Below, piece by piece: positions 1 to 5,087 of a stretch of DNA of 5,087 bases. Source of the stretch: an uncultured Clostridia bacterium (GTDB lineage Bacteria > Bacillota > Clostridia > Oscillospirales > Oscillospiraceae); NCBI GenBank assembly GCA_947176425.1, contig CAMWQV010000208.1:1-5087 (forward strand), in the 5' to 3' direction. Each line of letters opens with the position of its first letter. Within the stretch, counting starts at the first letter, position 1. The notes beneath the pieces are model-generated. The model saw only the letters and a program-made list of their open reading frames with translations. It searched no databases and was not told the origin of the DNA. The position numbers and the translations under genes were made by a program.

Positions 1-455
1 CAGCTATGTGGGGCGTCGCCTGCGTCCTGCAGCTTCTATTTGGTCAGATGGAAAGCAGATTTGTACTGCCAGTCGGTTTTGCGATCCTCTCGCTGAATAC
101 GCCGCTTTGCATCCTGCTGTCATGCAACCCGGCGTTAGAACAGGCCGTCCGCTTTTTGCCTGGACAGCAAAAGGCGTTTTGTATTCCCTACTGCCTGTTC
201 CTTTTTATCTGCAATATGACTGTGGATACAATTTTTCTGTGCAGCTGGCAAATTCAGATAAGCGGGATCACTGGAATCGCTGTTTTTACAGCAGTCCTTT
301 TTGCGCTGCTCAGTGCATCCGGTTCTGTCCTGCTGGAATGGTACTGCCCAATCCGGGGATGGAAAATTGAAAGCGACCTTTGGCATCATCCAAGAAAATA
401 TGTTGTGCCAGTTATTATGCTCTTTTTGGCTGGACTTGTTAGTGTATTTGGCTGA
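1..455 (+). CDS. C-terminal part of a multi-pass membrane protein, possibly an ABC-2-type exporter permease (5' end outside window)
   Basis: The reading frame is open from the left edge (codons start at position 3) to a TGA at 453-455. The ATG at 6-8 is probably internal, because no Shine-Dalgarno can be seen and the frame stays open upstream. Counting that Met as residue 1, hydrophobic segments lie near residues 18-40, 57-79, 85-111 and 131-148, so this is a polytopic inner-membrane protein. The segment WKIESDLWHHPRKYVVP (119-135), a charged His/Trp-rich loop just before the last helix, is the most distinctive feature. I do not recognise the family with certainty. The helix pattern and the transporter genes nearby suggest the permease of another exporter, but that is inference. 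The gene converges on the kinase gene and their 3' ends overlap by 17 bp. No terminator is evident between them. Confidence 0.6.
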   Translation, partial: AMWGVACVLQLLFGQMESRFVLPVGFAILSLNTPLCILLSCNPALEQAVRFLPGQQKAFCIPYCLFLFICNMTVDTIFLCSWQIQISGITGIAVFTAVLFALLSASGSVLLEWYCPIRGWKIESDLWHHPRKYVVPVIMLFLAGLVSVFG

Positions 456-1830
456 AAGTTCCTCTTTGAGAGACAGCAGGAAGTTCAATTTTCACACTTA
501 ATCCATGCGGTTCAATACTGGAAAAATAAATTTTTCCATCGTGAGCTTTTACTATTTGCTGTACAATTTTAAGGCCAAATCCATGTTCTGCACCATTGCC
601 TTCTTCCCGTGTGCTGGATATAAGTGTACCGCGATTCAGCAAAATCATGCGCCTATCATCTATCCCAAAGCCTGTATCACGAATATCAAAAAAGCAAGTA
701 TCTACATTCAGCCCAACACAAACTGAAATCTGACATCCGTCAGGATTGTGTGTGATGCTATTGCCAATCAAGTTGCTCAACATCCGATACAGCAAAGGAC
801 CGTCTCCATTTAGAAAGATGGGATAACCGGGTCTATCCTCTGCTATTTCAATTTCGTATTGCTCTGGAAGTTCATTCAAAAATTCGCTTGCAACCTGCCG
901 TGTTAATTCTATGATATTGATTGTTTGCTTCTTGGCGGGATACATGGAATATTCCAGTTTTGTACTTAAATTCAGGTCTGCAATAAGCGTCCGCAGTTTT
1001 TCACTTTTTTGCTGTATCGCTTTTGCCTGTTTTCTTGTGGATAAAGGCAGACTGGCATTATCCTCGATTTCGCAGGCATAACCTAAAATGATAGAAAGCG
1101 GTGTACGAATATCATGAGAAATTCCCCGTATCCATTCAGCACGGGTATTGTCTTTATTCATCAGATATTTACCAGCGCTATTTAGTCCGGCATTGATTTC
1201 CGCCAATTCGCCCTTTTCTTCCAAACAGAACGCTTTCCCTTGCGAAAGTGATTGAATACCATTTAAGATCGGTTCCATTGATTTTTCTATCTGATAAGCA
1301 TTGCGTAAAAACAAGTAAATCATCAAGAAAATATTGATGATAAACGCAATACCAATTCCTATACATAGCGGCCATATATACGCTGTGCTTGTTGAAATGT
1401 AGTGATTGAAAACACTTCCGGGAGTAAATCCGATTACCAGCAGGCCGTCAGGTCGTTTCCAGATATTCACAGGATAGTCGTCCAGATACCAACGGCTGAA
1501 CATTGCTATATCTGTTGCAGTATATTCTCGCGGCAATTCTTTGGGCAGGCCGTCCTCCCATATAACAGTGCCATTATCATCTAAGATCATAGCCCAGGCA
1601 TCAGCATTGCGCAATGTTTCAAGTGCTTGTGTACCGGCGGTTAGTTCCTCATTTTTAACAGTGATATGGTTGGAAAAATCCTCAATTGGGAAATTAGAAT
1701 CTGCTACACCATTTAGATACGCGATCATAAAAAAGATACCTACCAACAGCAAATTGACGGCTAAGAAAAGAGCTATAATTCCGATAGTAGAAAATATATA
1801 GCGGCGAAAAAACCGTTCTGCGGAGTTCAC
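439..1830 (-). CDS. Membrane sensor histidine kinase of a peptide-antibiotic-type two-component system
   Basis: This 463-residue inner-membrane kinase should sense an extracellular signal and phosphorylate the regulator encoded just upstream. TM1 is about residues 14-38 and TM2 about 151-175, enclosing a roughly 110-residue extracytoplasmic domain that contains the segment RWYLDDYPVNIW (113-124). A HAMP-like linker follows (about 177-225, with P187 and GELAEI 207-212). The H-box has H239 in SHDIRTPLS, the N-box has N353 and N357, the G1 box is DTGFG (385-389) and the G2 box is GFGL (417-420), so all catalytic motifs are intact. The start is GTG (1828-1830), whose G is also the last base of the regulator's TAG stop. 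A strong AAGGGGG site lies 7 nt upstream, so translation is probably coupled. The large sensor loop argues against the BceS class, which has almost no extracellular loop, and resembles NisK/SpaK/CprK-like kinases. The ligand is unknown. Confidence 0.93.
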   Translation of the reverse strand: MNSAERFFRRYIFSTIGIIALFLAVNLLLVGIFFMIAYLNGVADSNFPIEDFSNHITVKNEELTAGTQALETLRNADAWAMILDDNGTVIWEDGLPKELPREYTATDIAMFSRWYLDDYPVNIWKRPDGLLVIGFTPGSVFNHYISTSTAYIWPLCIGIGIAFIINIFLMIYLFLRNAYQIEKSMEPILNGIQSLSQGKAFCLEEKGELAEINAGLNSAGKYLMNKDNTRAEWIRGISHDIRTPLSIILGYACEIEDNASLPLSTRKQAKAIQQKSEKLRTLIADLNLSTKLEYSMYPAKKQTINIIELTRQVASEFLNELPEQYEIEIAEDRPGYPIFLNGDGPLLYRMLSNLIGNSITHNPDGCQISVCVGLNVDTCFFDIRDTGFGIDDRRMILLNRGTLISSTREEGNGAEHGFGLKIVQQIVKAHDGKIYFSSIEPHGLSVKIELPAVSQRGTFSQIH

Positions 1831-2522
1831 TATTTCGCCCCCTTAATATTTAGCCGATACCCAACGCCTTTATATGTGACCAGTGAAACTGGTTTTGATG
1901 GATTGTCTTCAATCTTTTCCCGCAAATGACGGATATGTGTTGATAAAGTACTTTCATATCCCTGCCAAAATTCGCCGCATACCGCCCCGCACAAAGAACC
2001 TGTTGTTACAATGCGTCCCGCGTTTTCAAAAAGTTTTTCTAATAGTGTTAATTCCTTTCCTGTCAGCGGAAATTGATGACTGCCGCGCTGGACTTCGGCT
2101 TTTTCAAGATCAACTACAGCAGACTCTAAATAGATTTTTCGATTTTTCTGCGGATATGCCCGGTTCAAAATCACCTTTACACGCAGCAGAAGTTCTTTGG
2201 GATGAAACGGTTTAACCAAATAATCATCTGCTCCGCTTTCAAACCCTGTTACTCGATCTTCGGCCTCCCCGCGAGCTGTCAACAAGAGAACAGGAATATT
2301 ACTTGTTTCCCGGATTTCCTTTAATATGGATAACCCATCCAATCCCGGCATCATGATATCCAAAATGATTAGGTCAGGCTGCTGGTCTTTCCACACCTTT
2401 ATAGCTTCCCTTCCTGAAACAGCAGTCAGAATATTCGTAAAACCAGCACGCTCAAAAATAGATTCTACCATTTCCAATAAGTCCATATCATCGTCTACCA
2501 CAAGTATTGTTTTGTCATTCAT
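1830..2522 (-). CDS. OmpR/PhoB-family DNA-binding response regulator
   Basis: This 230-residue cytoplasmic regulator has an N-terminal receiver domain (about 3-118) and a C-terminal winged-helix DNA-binding domain (about 127-226). The receiver shows the acidic pair D10/D11, phosphoacceptor D55 in LIILDIMMPG, T82 in LLLTA and K104 in LVKPF, so it should be phosphorylatable. The effector domain carries the family pattern LTGKELTLLEKL, a recognition-helix region STLSTHIRHLREKIE and the C-terminal wing VTYKGVGYRL. Length is typical of the family. I chose the ATG at 2520-2522 because AAGGGGGG sits 9 nt upstream. The in-frame ATG at 2562-2564 would add 14 residues but lies upstream of the -10 box, so it should not be on the mRNA. 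The gene is first in a two-gene operon with the kinase and is divergent from the ABC operon, its likely target. Confidence 0.95.
   Translation of the reverse strand: MNDKTILVVDDDMDLLEMVESIFERAGFTNILTAVSGREAIKVWKDQQPDLIILDIMMPGLDGLSILKEIRETSNIPVLLLTARGEAEDRVTGFESGADDYLVKPFHPKELLLRVKVILNRAYPQKNRKIYLESAVVDLEKAEVQRGSHQFPLTGKELTLLEKLFENAGRIVTTGSLCGAVCGEFWQGYESTLSTHIRHLREKIEDNPSKPVSLVTYKGVGYRLNIKGAK
1838..1844 (-). promoter_or_regulatory. Ribosome binding site of the kinase gene, inside the regulator gene
   Basis: AAGGGGG on the minus strand lies within the last codons of the response regulator gene, 7 nt before a GTG. It fixes the non-ATG start of the kinase and suggests translational coupling across the one-base TAG/GTG overlap. 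Confidence 0.75.
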
Positions 2523-2531
2523 ATAGTGCTG

Positions 2532-2539
2532 CCCCCCTT
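2532..2539 (-). promoter_or_regulatory. Ribosome binding site of the response regulator gene
   Basis: AAGGGGGG on the minus strand, with 9 nt to the ATG at 2522. It decides between two possible in-frame starts and favours the shorter protein, MNDKTILVVDDD. Confidence 0.8.
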
Positions 2540-2552
2540 GTCCGTTGCATCC

Positions 2553-2558
2553 ATTATA
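2553..2558 (-). promoter_or_regulatory. Extended -10 promoter of the regulator-kinase operon
   Basis: The minus strand reads TGGTATAAT: a perfect TATAAT preceded directly by TGn, the extended -10 form. No good -35 hexamer is found 16-18 nt upstream (the 17-nt position reads TAGCCA), which fits extended -10 promoters that need little -35 contact. Transcription would start near 2546, giving a leader of about 24 nt before the ATG at 2522. The start site is inferred from spacing only. Confidence 0.7.
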
Positions 2559-2581
2559 CCACATGAAGCTGCTATTGGCTA

Positions 2582-2594
2582 TTTTGCCGCAAAA
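2582..2594. promoter_or_regulatory. Short perfect dyad TTTTGC-C-GCAAAA upstream of the regulator promoter
   Basis: Six-base arms separated by one base form a 13-bp palindrome centred at 2588, about 42 bp upstream of the predicted regulator transcript start and directly beside the direct-repeat array. A symmetric operator for a dimeric regulator is possible. So is chance, given the A/T-rich arms. No family can be assigned. Confidence 0.3.
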
Positions 2595-2597
2595 ATC

Positions 2598-2638
2598 TCA
2601 GAGAAAAATCAGAGTTGCCTCAGAGTTATCTCAAAGTT
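2598..2638 (+). promoter_or_regulatory. Four direct repeats with exact 11-bp period, likely response regulator binding site
   Basis: Units start at 2598 (TCAGAGAA), 2609 (TCAGAGTT), 2620 (TCAGAGTT) and 2631 (TCAAAGTT), each 11 bp from the next, so all face the same side of the helix. OmpR-family regulators bind as head-to-tail dimers on such repeats. The nis box (TCT-N8-TCT) and the spa box of lantibiotic systems have the same 11-bp step. Here the pattern is TCA-N8-TCA repeated. The array spans the -35 region of the ABC operon, where a good -35 hexamer is missing, which suggests activation. It could also affect the divergent regulator promoter, about 40 bp away. Binding by the neighbouring regulator is inferred. 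Confidence 0.75.
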
Positions 2639-2640
2639 GA

Positions 2641-2646
2641 TATGAT
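2641..2646 (+). promoter_or_regulatory. Probable -10 box of the ABC transporter operon
   Basis: TATGAT matches TATAAT at five of six positions. TATGCT at 2646-2651 is a weaker alternative. No -35 hexamer exists at 16-18 bp spacing. TTGCCT (2615-2620) is 20 bp away and lies inside the repeat array. A weak basal promoter rescued by a bound activator is the simplest reading. Confidence 0.5.
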
Positions 2647-2663
2647 ATGCTGGGCGTGAAAAC

Positions 2664-2672
2664 AAAAGGAGG
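2664..2672 (+). promoter_or_regulatory. Ribosome binding site of the ABC ATPase gene
   Basis: AAAAGGAGG, a near-ideal Shine-Dalgarno, lies 9 nt before the ATG at 2682. It favours that start over the second in-frame ATG at 2694 (MDEYM), which would be 21 nt away. Confidence 0.85.
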
Positions 2673-2681
2673 CATACAGAC

Positions 2682-3605
2682 ATGGACGAATATATGATCG
2701 AAACTCGTGGTTTGACCAAAAAATATGGAAGTCAGGTGAGCGTGTCCAATCTGAATATCCATGTAAAGAAAGGCAGGATTTATGGCTTGCTGGGGCGCAA
2801 CGGTGCAGGCAAGACCACCACGATGAGGATGCTGTTAGGATTAACTGCCCCTACTTCCGGCGAAGTAAAAATTTTCGGACACCCTATGCAGGGTAACGAA
2901 AACAAAATCCTGCCCCGCATCGGCTGCCTGATCGAATCGCCTGGGTTCTATCCAAATTTGACTGCAACGGAAAATTTGAAAATTTTTGCAGAACTGCGGG
3001 GCATTAACAGCCCCAAGTACATCAGGGGCGCTTTGGAACTTGTCAATTTGCCATACCGGGATAAAAAGCTCTTTTCGGAATATTCCCTTGGTATGAAGCA
3101 GCGGCTTGCAATCGCGCTGGCCGTCATGCACGAACCGGAAGTACTCATACTGGACGAGCCGATCAACGGCCTTGACCCGATTGGTATTGCGGAAGTCCGT
3201 TCATTTATCCGGGAGCTGTGCGATGCCAGAGGAAAAACCATTTTGATTTCCAGCCATATTCTTTCCGAAATTTCTTTGCTGGCGGATGACATCGGAATTA
3301 TTGACCGCGGCGTTTTGCTGGAAGAAGAAAGCCTCAAAGAGTTGGAAGAAAAAAACGCAAAGTTTGTTCACTTTATTGTTTCGGATGCAAATAAAGCTGC
3401 GCAGATCATCGGCAGTTTGTTCCAAACAAAAAGTATGCGGATTTCAGATAACTGCAACCTGTATCTGTATGACACATCTTTGCCGACAGCAAAGATTAAC
3501 CGCACTCTTATAGAGAATGGTATTGACATTAAGGAAGCCCATCTTTGTGAGGATACATTGGAGGATTACTTCATGAAGATCACAGGGGGTGAGGGGATTG
3601 CTTAA
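2682..3605 (+). CDS. ABC transporter ATP-binding subunit, lantibiotic/bacitracin protection type (LanF/BcrA/CprA-like)
   Basis: This 307-residue cytoplasmic ATPase should power the two membrane subunits encoded downstream, most likely to expel a peptide antibiotic from the membrane. Motifs in order: Walker A GRNGAGKT (38-45), Q-loop region with E85 in LIESPGFYPNLTA where most ABC proteins have Gln, signature YSLGMKQ (134-140), Walker B VLILDEP (154-160) with catalytic E159, D-loop NGLDP (162-166) and H-loop H192 in ISSHILSE. The roughly 90-residue C-terminal extension is usual for the BcrA/LanF group. A glutamate 'E-loop' has been described for lantibiotic-immunity ATPases such as NukF and NisF, and this supports the assignment. 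The gene is first in its operon, and its TAA overlaps the start of the first permease by 8 bp. The substrate cannot be read from the sequence; bacitracin or another envelope-active peptide is equally possible. Confidence 0.93.
   Translation: MDEYMIETRGLTKKYGSQVSVSNLNIHVKKGRIYGLLGRNGAGKTTTMRMLLGLTAPTSGEVKIFGHPMQGNENKILPRIGCLIESPGFYPNLTATENLKIFAELRGINSPKYIRGALELVNLPYRDKKLFSEYSLGMKQRLAIALAVMHEPEVLILDEPINGLDPIGIAEVRSFIRELCDARGKTILISSHILSEISLLADDIGIIDRGVLLEEESLKELEEKNAKFVHFIVSDANKAAQIIGSLFQTKSMRISDNCNLYLYDTSLPTAKINRTLIENGIDIKEAHLCEDTLEDYFMKITGGEGIA
3584..3589 (+). promoter_or_regulatory. Ribosome binding site deciding the first permease start
   Basis: AGGGGG inside the last ATPase codons lies 8 nt before a TTG at 3598-3600. 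The other in-frame option, GTG at 3589-3591, overlaps this site and has no Shine-Dalgarno of its own at a workable distance; GGAGG at 3560-3564 is 24 nt away. Confidence 0.65.
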
Positions 3606-4383
3606 ACTGATTAAATGTGAGTTCTGGAAACTAAAGCGCAAGCATTTTGTTTCCTTTGTGATTTTTGCGGCGCTGTTATTTCCCATCCCATTCACTGCGT
3701 TGGTATTGGCGGGAAGTGTAGGAAATTTTACCGGCTTTGATGCTGTTTTTGGACTGCTTGTAACGCTGGGCGAACCGGTCATGCTGCCTATCGTTTTAGG
3801 AATTGTGGCGGCTATGCTGTTTTTTATGGAGCGTGACAGCGACACCTTAAAAAATCTGCACACCATTCCTGTTTCTCCAGCGAAAATTGCAAGCGCTAAA
3901 ATTGCCGTGCTTTTTATTTTGGGCTTGATTTATTCGCTGGCAACACTGATATCTTCTATGGTTGGAGGTTTGATGGCCGGGAGCGAATTTGTAAACATTG
4001 GTGAAAAAGTATGGATTTCTGTTGTTACAAGCCTATTGTATACAGCCAGCACATTGCCAGTTGTCATTATAATCGTTTGGCTTAACCGTTCGTACATCTT
4101 TTCAATTATACTGACATTCTTTTACACGATGTTTGATTATATGCTGGCGTATGGCGGACAATTTGCATCGAAAGAACCGGCTATGAAGCTGATTTCCAAC
4201 ATATTGCCTGCTCCCACTATTTATCGCTGGCAGGCAGCGCAGTTTGTTTCACCAGATTCACCGGCATATTCCGTTCTGGAGCCTTATTTCCTGCCGCTGT
4301 GGATTGTTGTACTGACAGTCTTTATCATTGGTGCAGTATCTTATCTGGCAATCGTAAAGATTTACGGTAAGCATGAAAGTTGA
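3598..4383 (+). CDS. ABC transporter permease, lantibiotic protection type (LanE/MutE-like, first of two)
   Basis: This 261-residue inner-membrane subunit should pair with the upstream ATPase and the downstream permease. I start it at TTG 3598, giving MLKLIKCEFWKLKRK: this has a well-placed Shine-Dalgarno and its N-terminus matches that of the second permease (MLKVAKTEFQKLKR). Starting at GTG 3589 would add three residues. Hydrophobic segments lie near 17-38, 60-77, 100-126, 137-161, 166-185 and 232-253, so six helices with a positively charged cytoplasmic N-terminus. The cytoplasmic loop after the second helix, ERDSDTLKNLHTIPVSPAK (78-96), is shared with the partner permease and probably contacts the ATPase. 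The gene overlaps the ATPase by 8 bp, implying coupled translation. Fold and size fit the ABC-2/LanE-LanG permeases. Which of LanE or LanG it represents is inferred from gene order only. Confidence 0.88.
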   Translation: MLKLIKCEFWKLKRKHFVSFVIFAALLFPIPFTALVLAGSVGNFTGFDAVFGLLVTLGEPVMLPIVLGIVAAMLFFMERDSDTLKNLHTIPVSPAKIASAKIAVLFILGLIYSLATLISSMVGGLMAGSEFVNIGEKVWISVVTSLLYTASTLPVVIIIVWLNRSYIFSIILTFFYTMFDYMLAYGGQFASKEPAMKLISNILPAPTIYRWQAAQFVSPDSPAYSVLEPYFLPLWIVVLTVFIIGAVSYLAIVKIYGKHES

Positions 4384-4388
4384 GGTGA
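4382..4388 (+). promoter_or_regulatory. Ribosome binding site of the second permease
   Basis: GAGGTGA begins inside the TGA stop of the first permease. Its GAGG core is 8 nt from the ATG at 4394, so termination and restart are closely linked. Confidence 0.6.
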
Positions 4389-4393
4389 GAACA

Positions 4394-5087
4394 ATGTTAA
4401 AAGTCGCAAAGACAGAGTTCCAGAAATTAAAGCGGTATTCTGTTGTCTGGATTGGTGTAGCTACAATGTTGACAGTTGTTCTGCTTACCCGCTTTATGGC
4501 AACCGCATCGGACGGAGCTGTTCATACCCTTGAATATTTTTCAAACAATGTTATCTGGAATAACTTTAGTCTGATTTTTCCGGCGACCATTACCCTGATT
4601 GCAGGTTATATCATTGAGAGAGAGCGTGTAGATGACACACTGAAAAATATTTTGACGATTCCGATCCCGTTTCGGAAATTGCTGACCGGCAAATTGATTG
4701 CCGTTGGTGGTTTGGCAATCATTCTGGCCGTCATAGAATTTGGTTTTACCATGATTGTATTTTTTATAAGCCGCTTTCCGGGCTTTTCTTTTGCGGGAAT
4801 GATGCTGGCCCTCATAAAAATGATTGGAATGAACCTTTTTGTTTATGTAGCTGTTCTTCCGATCATTATATTCACTGGACAGCGTGCCGGCAGTTTTATG
4901 GCAGGAGTTGGATTTTCTTTCTTCTATGGATTTGTAGGGACGTTTGCATCTGGTCACGGCCTTAGTAATATTTATCCCATTACTGCGGGATTAGGGCTTA
5001 TCAATTACCAAAGCGGCGAAACAACTGCTTGTAATGTACTTGTAAGCGCCGGGATACTGTTGCTTATGATCGCTGTCAGTAATGCTA
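4394..5087 (+). CDS. ABC transporter permease, lantibiotic protection type (LanG/MutG-like, second of two), 3' end outside window
   Basis: The frame is open from ATG 4394 to the right edge without a stop, giving 231 residues of what is probably a protein of about 245-255. The N-terminus MLKVAKTEFQKLKR is basic and followed by hydrophobic segments near 16-33, 58-74, 100-126, 136-161, 166-184 and 213-231. The loop IERERVDDTLKNILTIPIP (74-92) closely matches the same loop of the first permease, so the two genes are paralogues that likely form a heterodimer. Only 10 nt separate it from the preceding stop, with a Shine-Dalgarno in that gap, so it belongs to the same transcript. Role: membrane half of a peptide-antibiotic exporter, inferred from its partner ATPase. 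The C-terminus and anything after it cannot be seen. Confidence 0.85.
   Translation, partial: MLKVAKTEFQKLKRYSVVWIGVATMLTVVLLTRFMATASDGAVHTLEYFSNNVIWNNFSLIFPATITLIAGYIIERERVDDTLKNILTIPIPFRKLLTGKLIAVGGLAIILAVIEFGFTMIVFFISRFPGFSFAGMMLALIKMIGMNLFVYVAVLPIIIFTGQRAGSFMAGVGFSFFYGFVGTFASGHGLSNIYPITAGLGLINYQSGETTACNVLVSAGILLLMIAVSNA

Noticed and set aside
520..537. Perfect inverted repeat GGAAAAAT-AA-ATTTTTCC as a terminator for the convergent membrane protein gene
   Set aside because: It lies inside the kinase coding sequence and encodes part of the conserved G-K-I-Y-F segment. The stem is nearly all A/T with a two-base loop, too weak for a confident intrinsic terminator.
1883..2215. Plus-strand reading frame of about 110 codons antisense to the regulator
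   Set aside because: It lies opposite a clearly conserved receiver/winged-helix gene and has no recognisable domain.
2523..2564. Longer response regulator start at ATG 2564 (MWYNGCNGQGGQHYMNDK)
   Set aside because: This ATG is upstream of the TATAAT at 2553-2558 and has no good Shine-Dalgarno. The 14 extra residues do not resemble a receiver-domain N-terminus, while ATG 2522 has AAGGGGGG at 9 nt.
2598..2641. Short direct repeats as a CRISPR or tandem-repeat array
   Set aside because: Units are only 8 bp with 3-bp gaps, lie in a promoter region, and match regulator half-sites far better than CRISPR repeats.
3444..3866. Minus-strand reading frame of about 140 codons opposite the ATPase/permease junction
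   Set aside because: It spans the junction of two well-supported genes on the other strand, is low-complexity Ser/Lys-rich, and has no recognisable domain. Read as a shadow frame.
4541..4957. Minus-strand reading frame of about 138 codons opposite the second permease
   Set aside because: It is a shadow of the hydrophobic permease codons, with a highly basic, Asn/Lys-rich composition and no domain.
2682..5087. BceAB-type bacitracin transporter
   Set aside because: BceAB has one large ten-helix permease with a big extracellular domain and an ATPase of about 250 residues. Here there are two small permeases and a 307-residue ATPase, which is the LanFEG/Bcr arrangement.

Overview
The window looks like a low-to-moderate G+C Firmicutes (Clostridia-type) chromosome or a mobile element from such a host. 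This is inferred from strong purine-rich Shine-Dalgarno sites, GTG/TTG starts, tightly packed overlapping genes and the protein families present. No 16S or other taxonomic marker is in view, so genus cannot be given.

Layout. (1) Positions 1-455, + strand: the C-terminal end of a multi-pass membrane protein whose start lies upstream of the window. It converges on, and overlaps by 17 bp, the 3' end of the next gene. (2) Positions 439-2522, - strand: a two-component system transcribed leftward, with an OmpR-family response regulator first and a membrane sensor histidine kinase second, overlapping by one base. (3) Positions 2523-2681: a 159-bp divergent control region. It holds an extended -10 promoter for the regulator gene, a small dyad, and four direct repeats spaced exactly 11 bp apart just upstream of the rightward promoter. 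(4) Positions 2682-5087, + strand: a three-gene ABC transporter operon, with a BcrA/LanF-type ATPase followed by two related six-helix-type permeases. The second permease runs off the right edge.

How the parts fit. An OmpR/sensor-kinase pair divergent from an ATPase-permease-permease operon is the arrangement of lantibiotic or peptide-antibiotic self-protection and resistance modules (LanFEG, C. difficile CprABC-type). The likely circuit is: the kinase senses a cell-envelope peptide through its roughly 110-residue extracytoplasmic domain and phosphorylates the regulator at D55. The regulator then binds the 11-bp-spaced repeats and turns on the transporter, which removes the peptide from the membrane. 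No lantibiotic precursor or modification gene is visible, so the module may act in resistance rather than self-immunity. The module type is known. The most distinctive items here are the four-copy 11-bp repeat array and the glutamate-containing Q-loop ('E-loop') of the ATPase.
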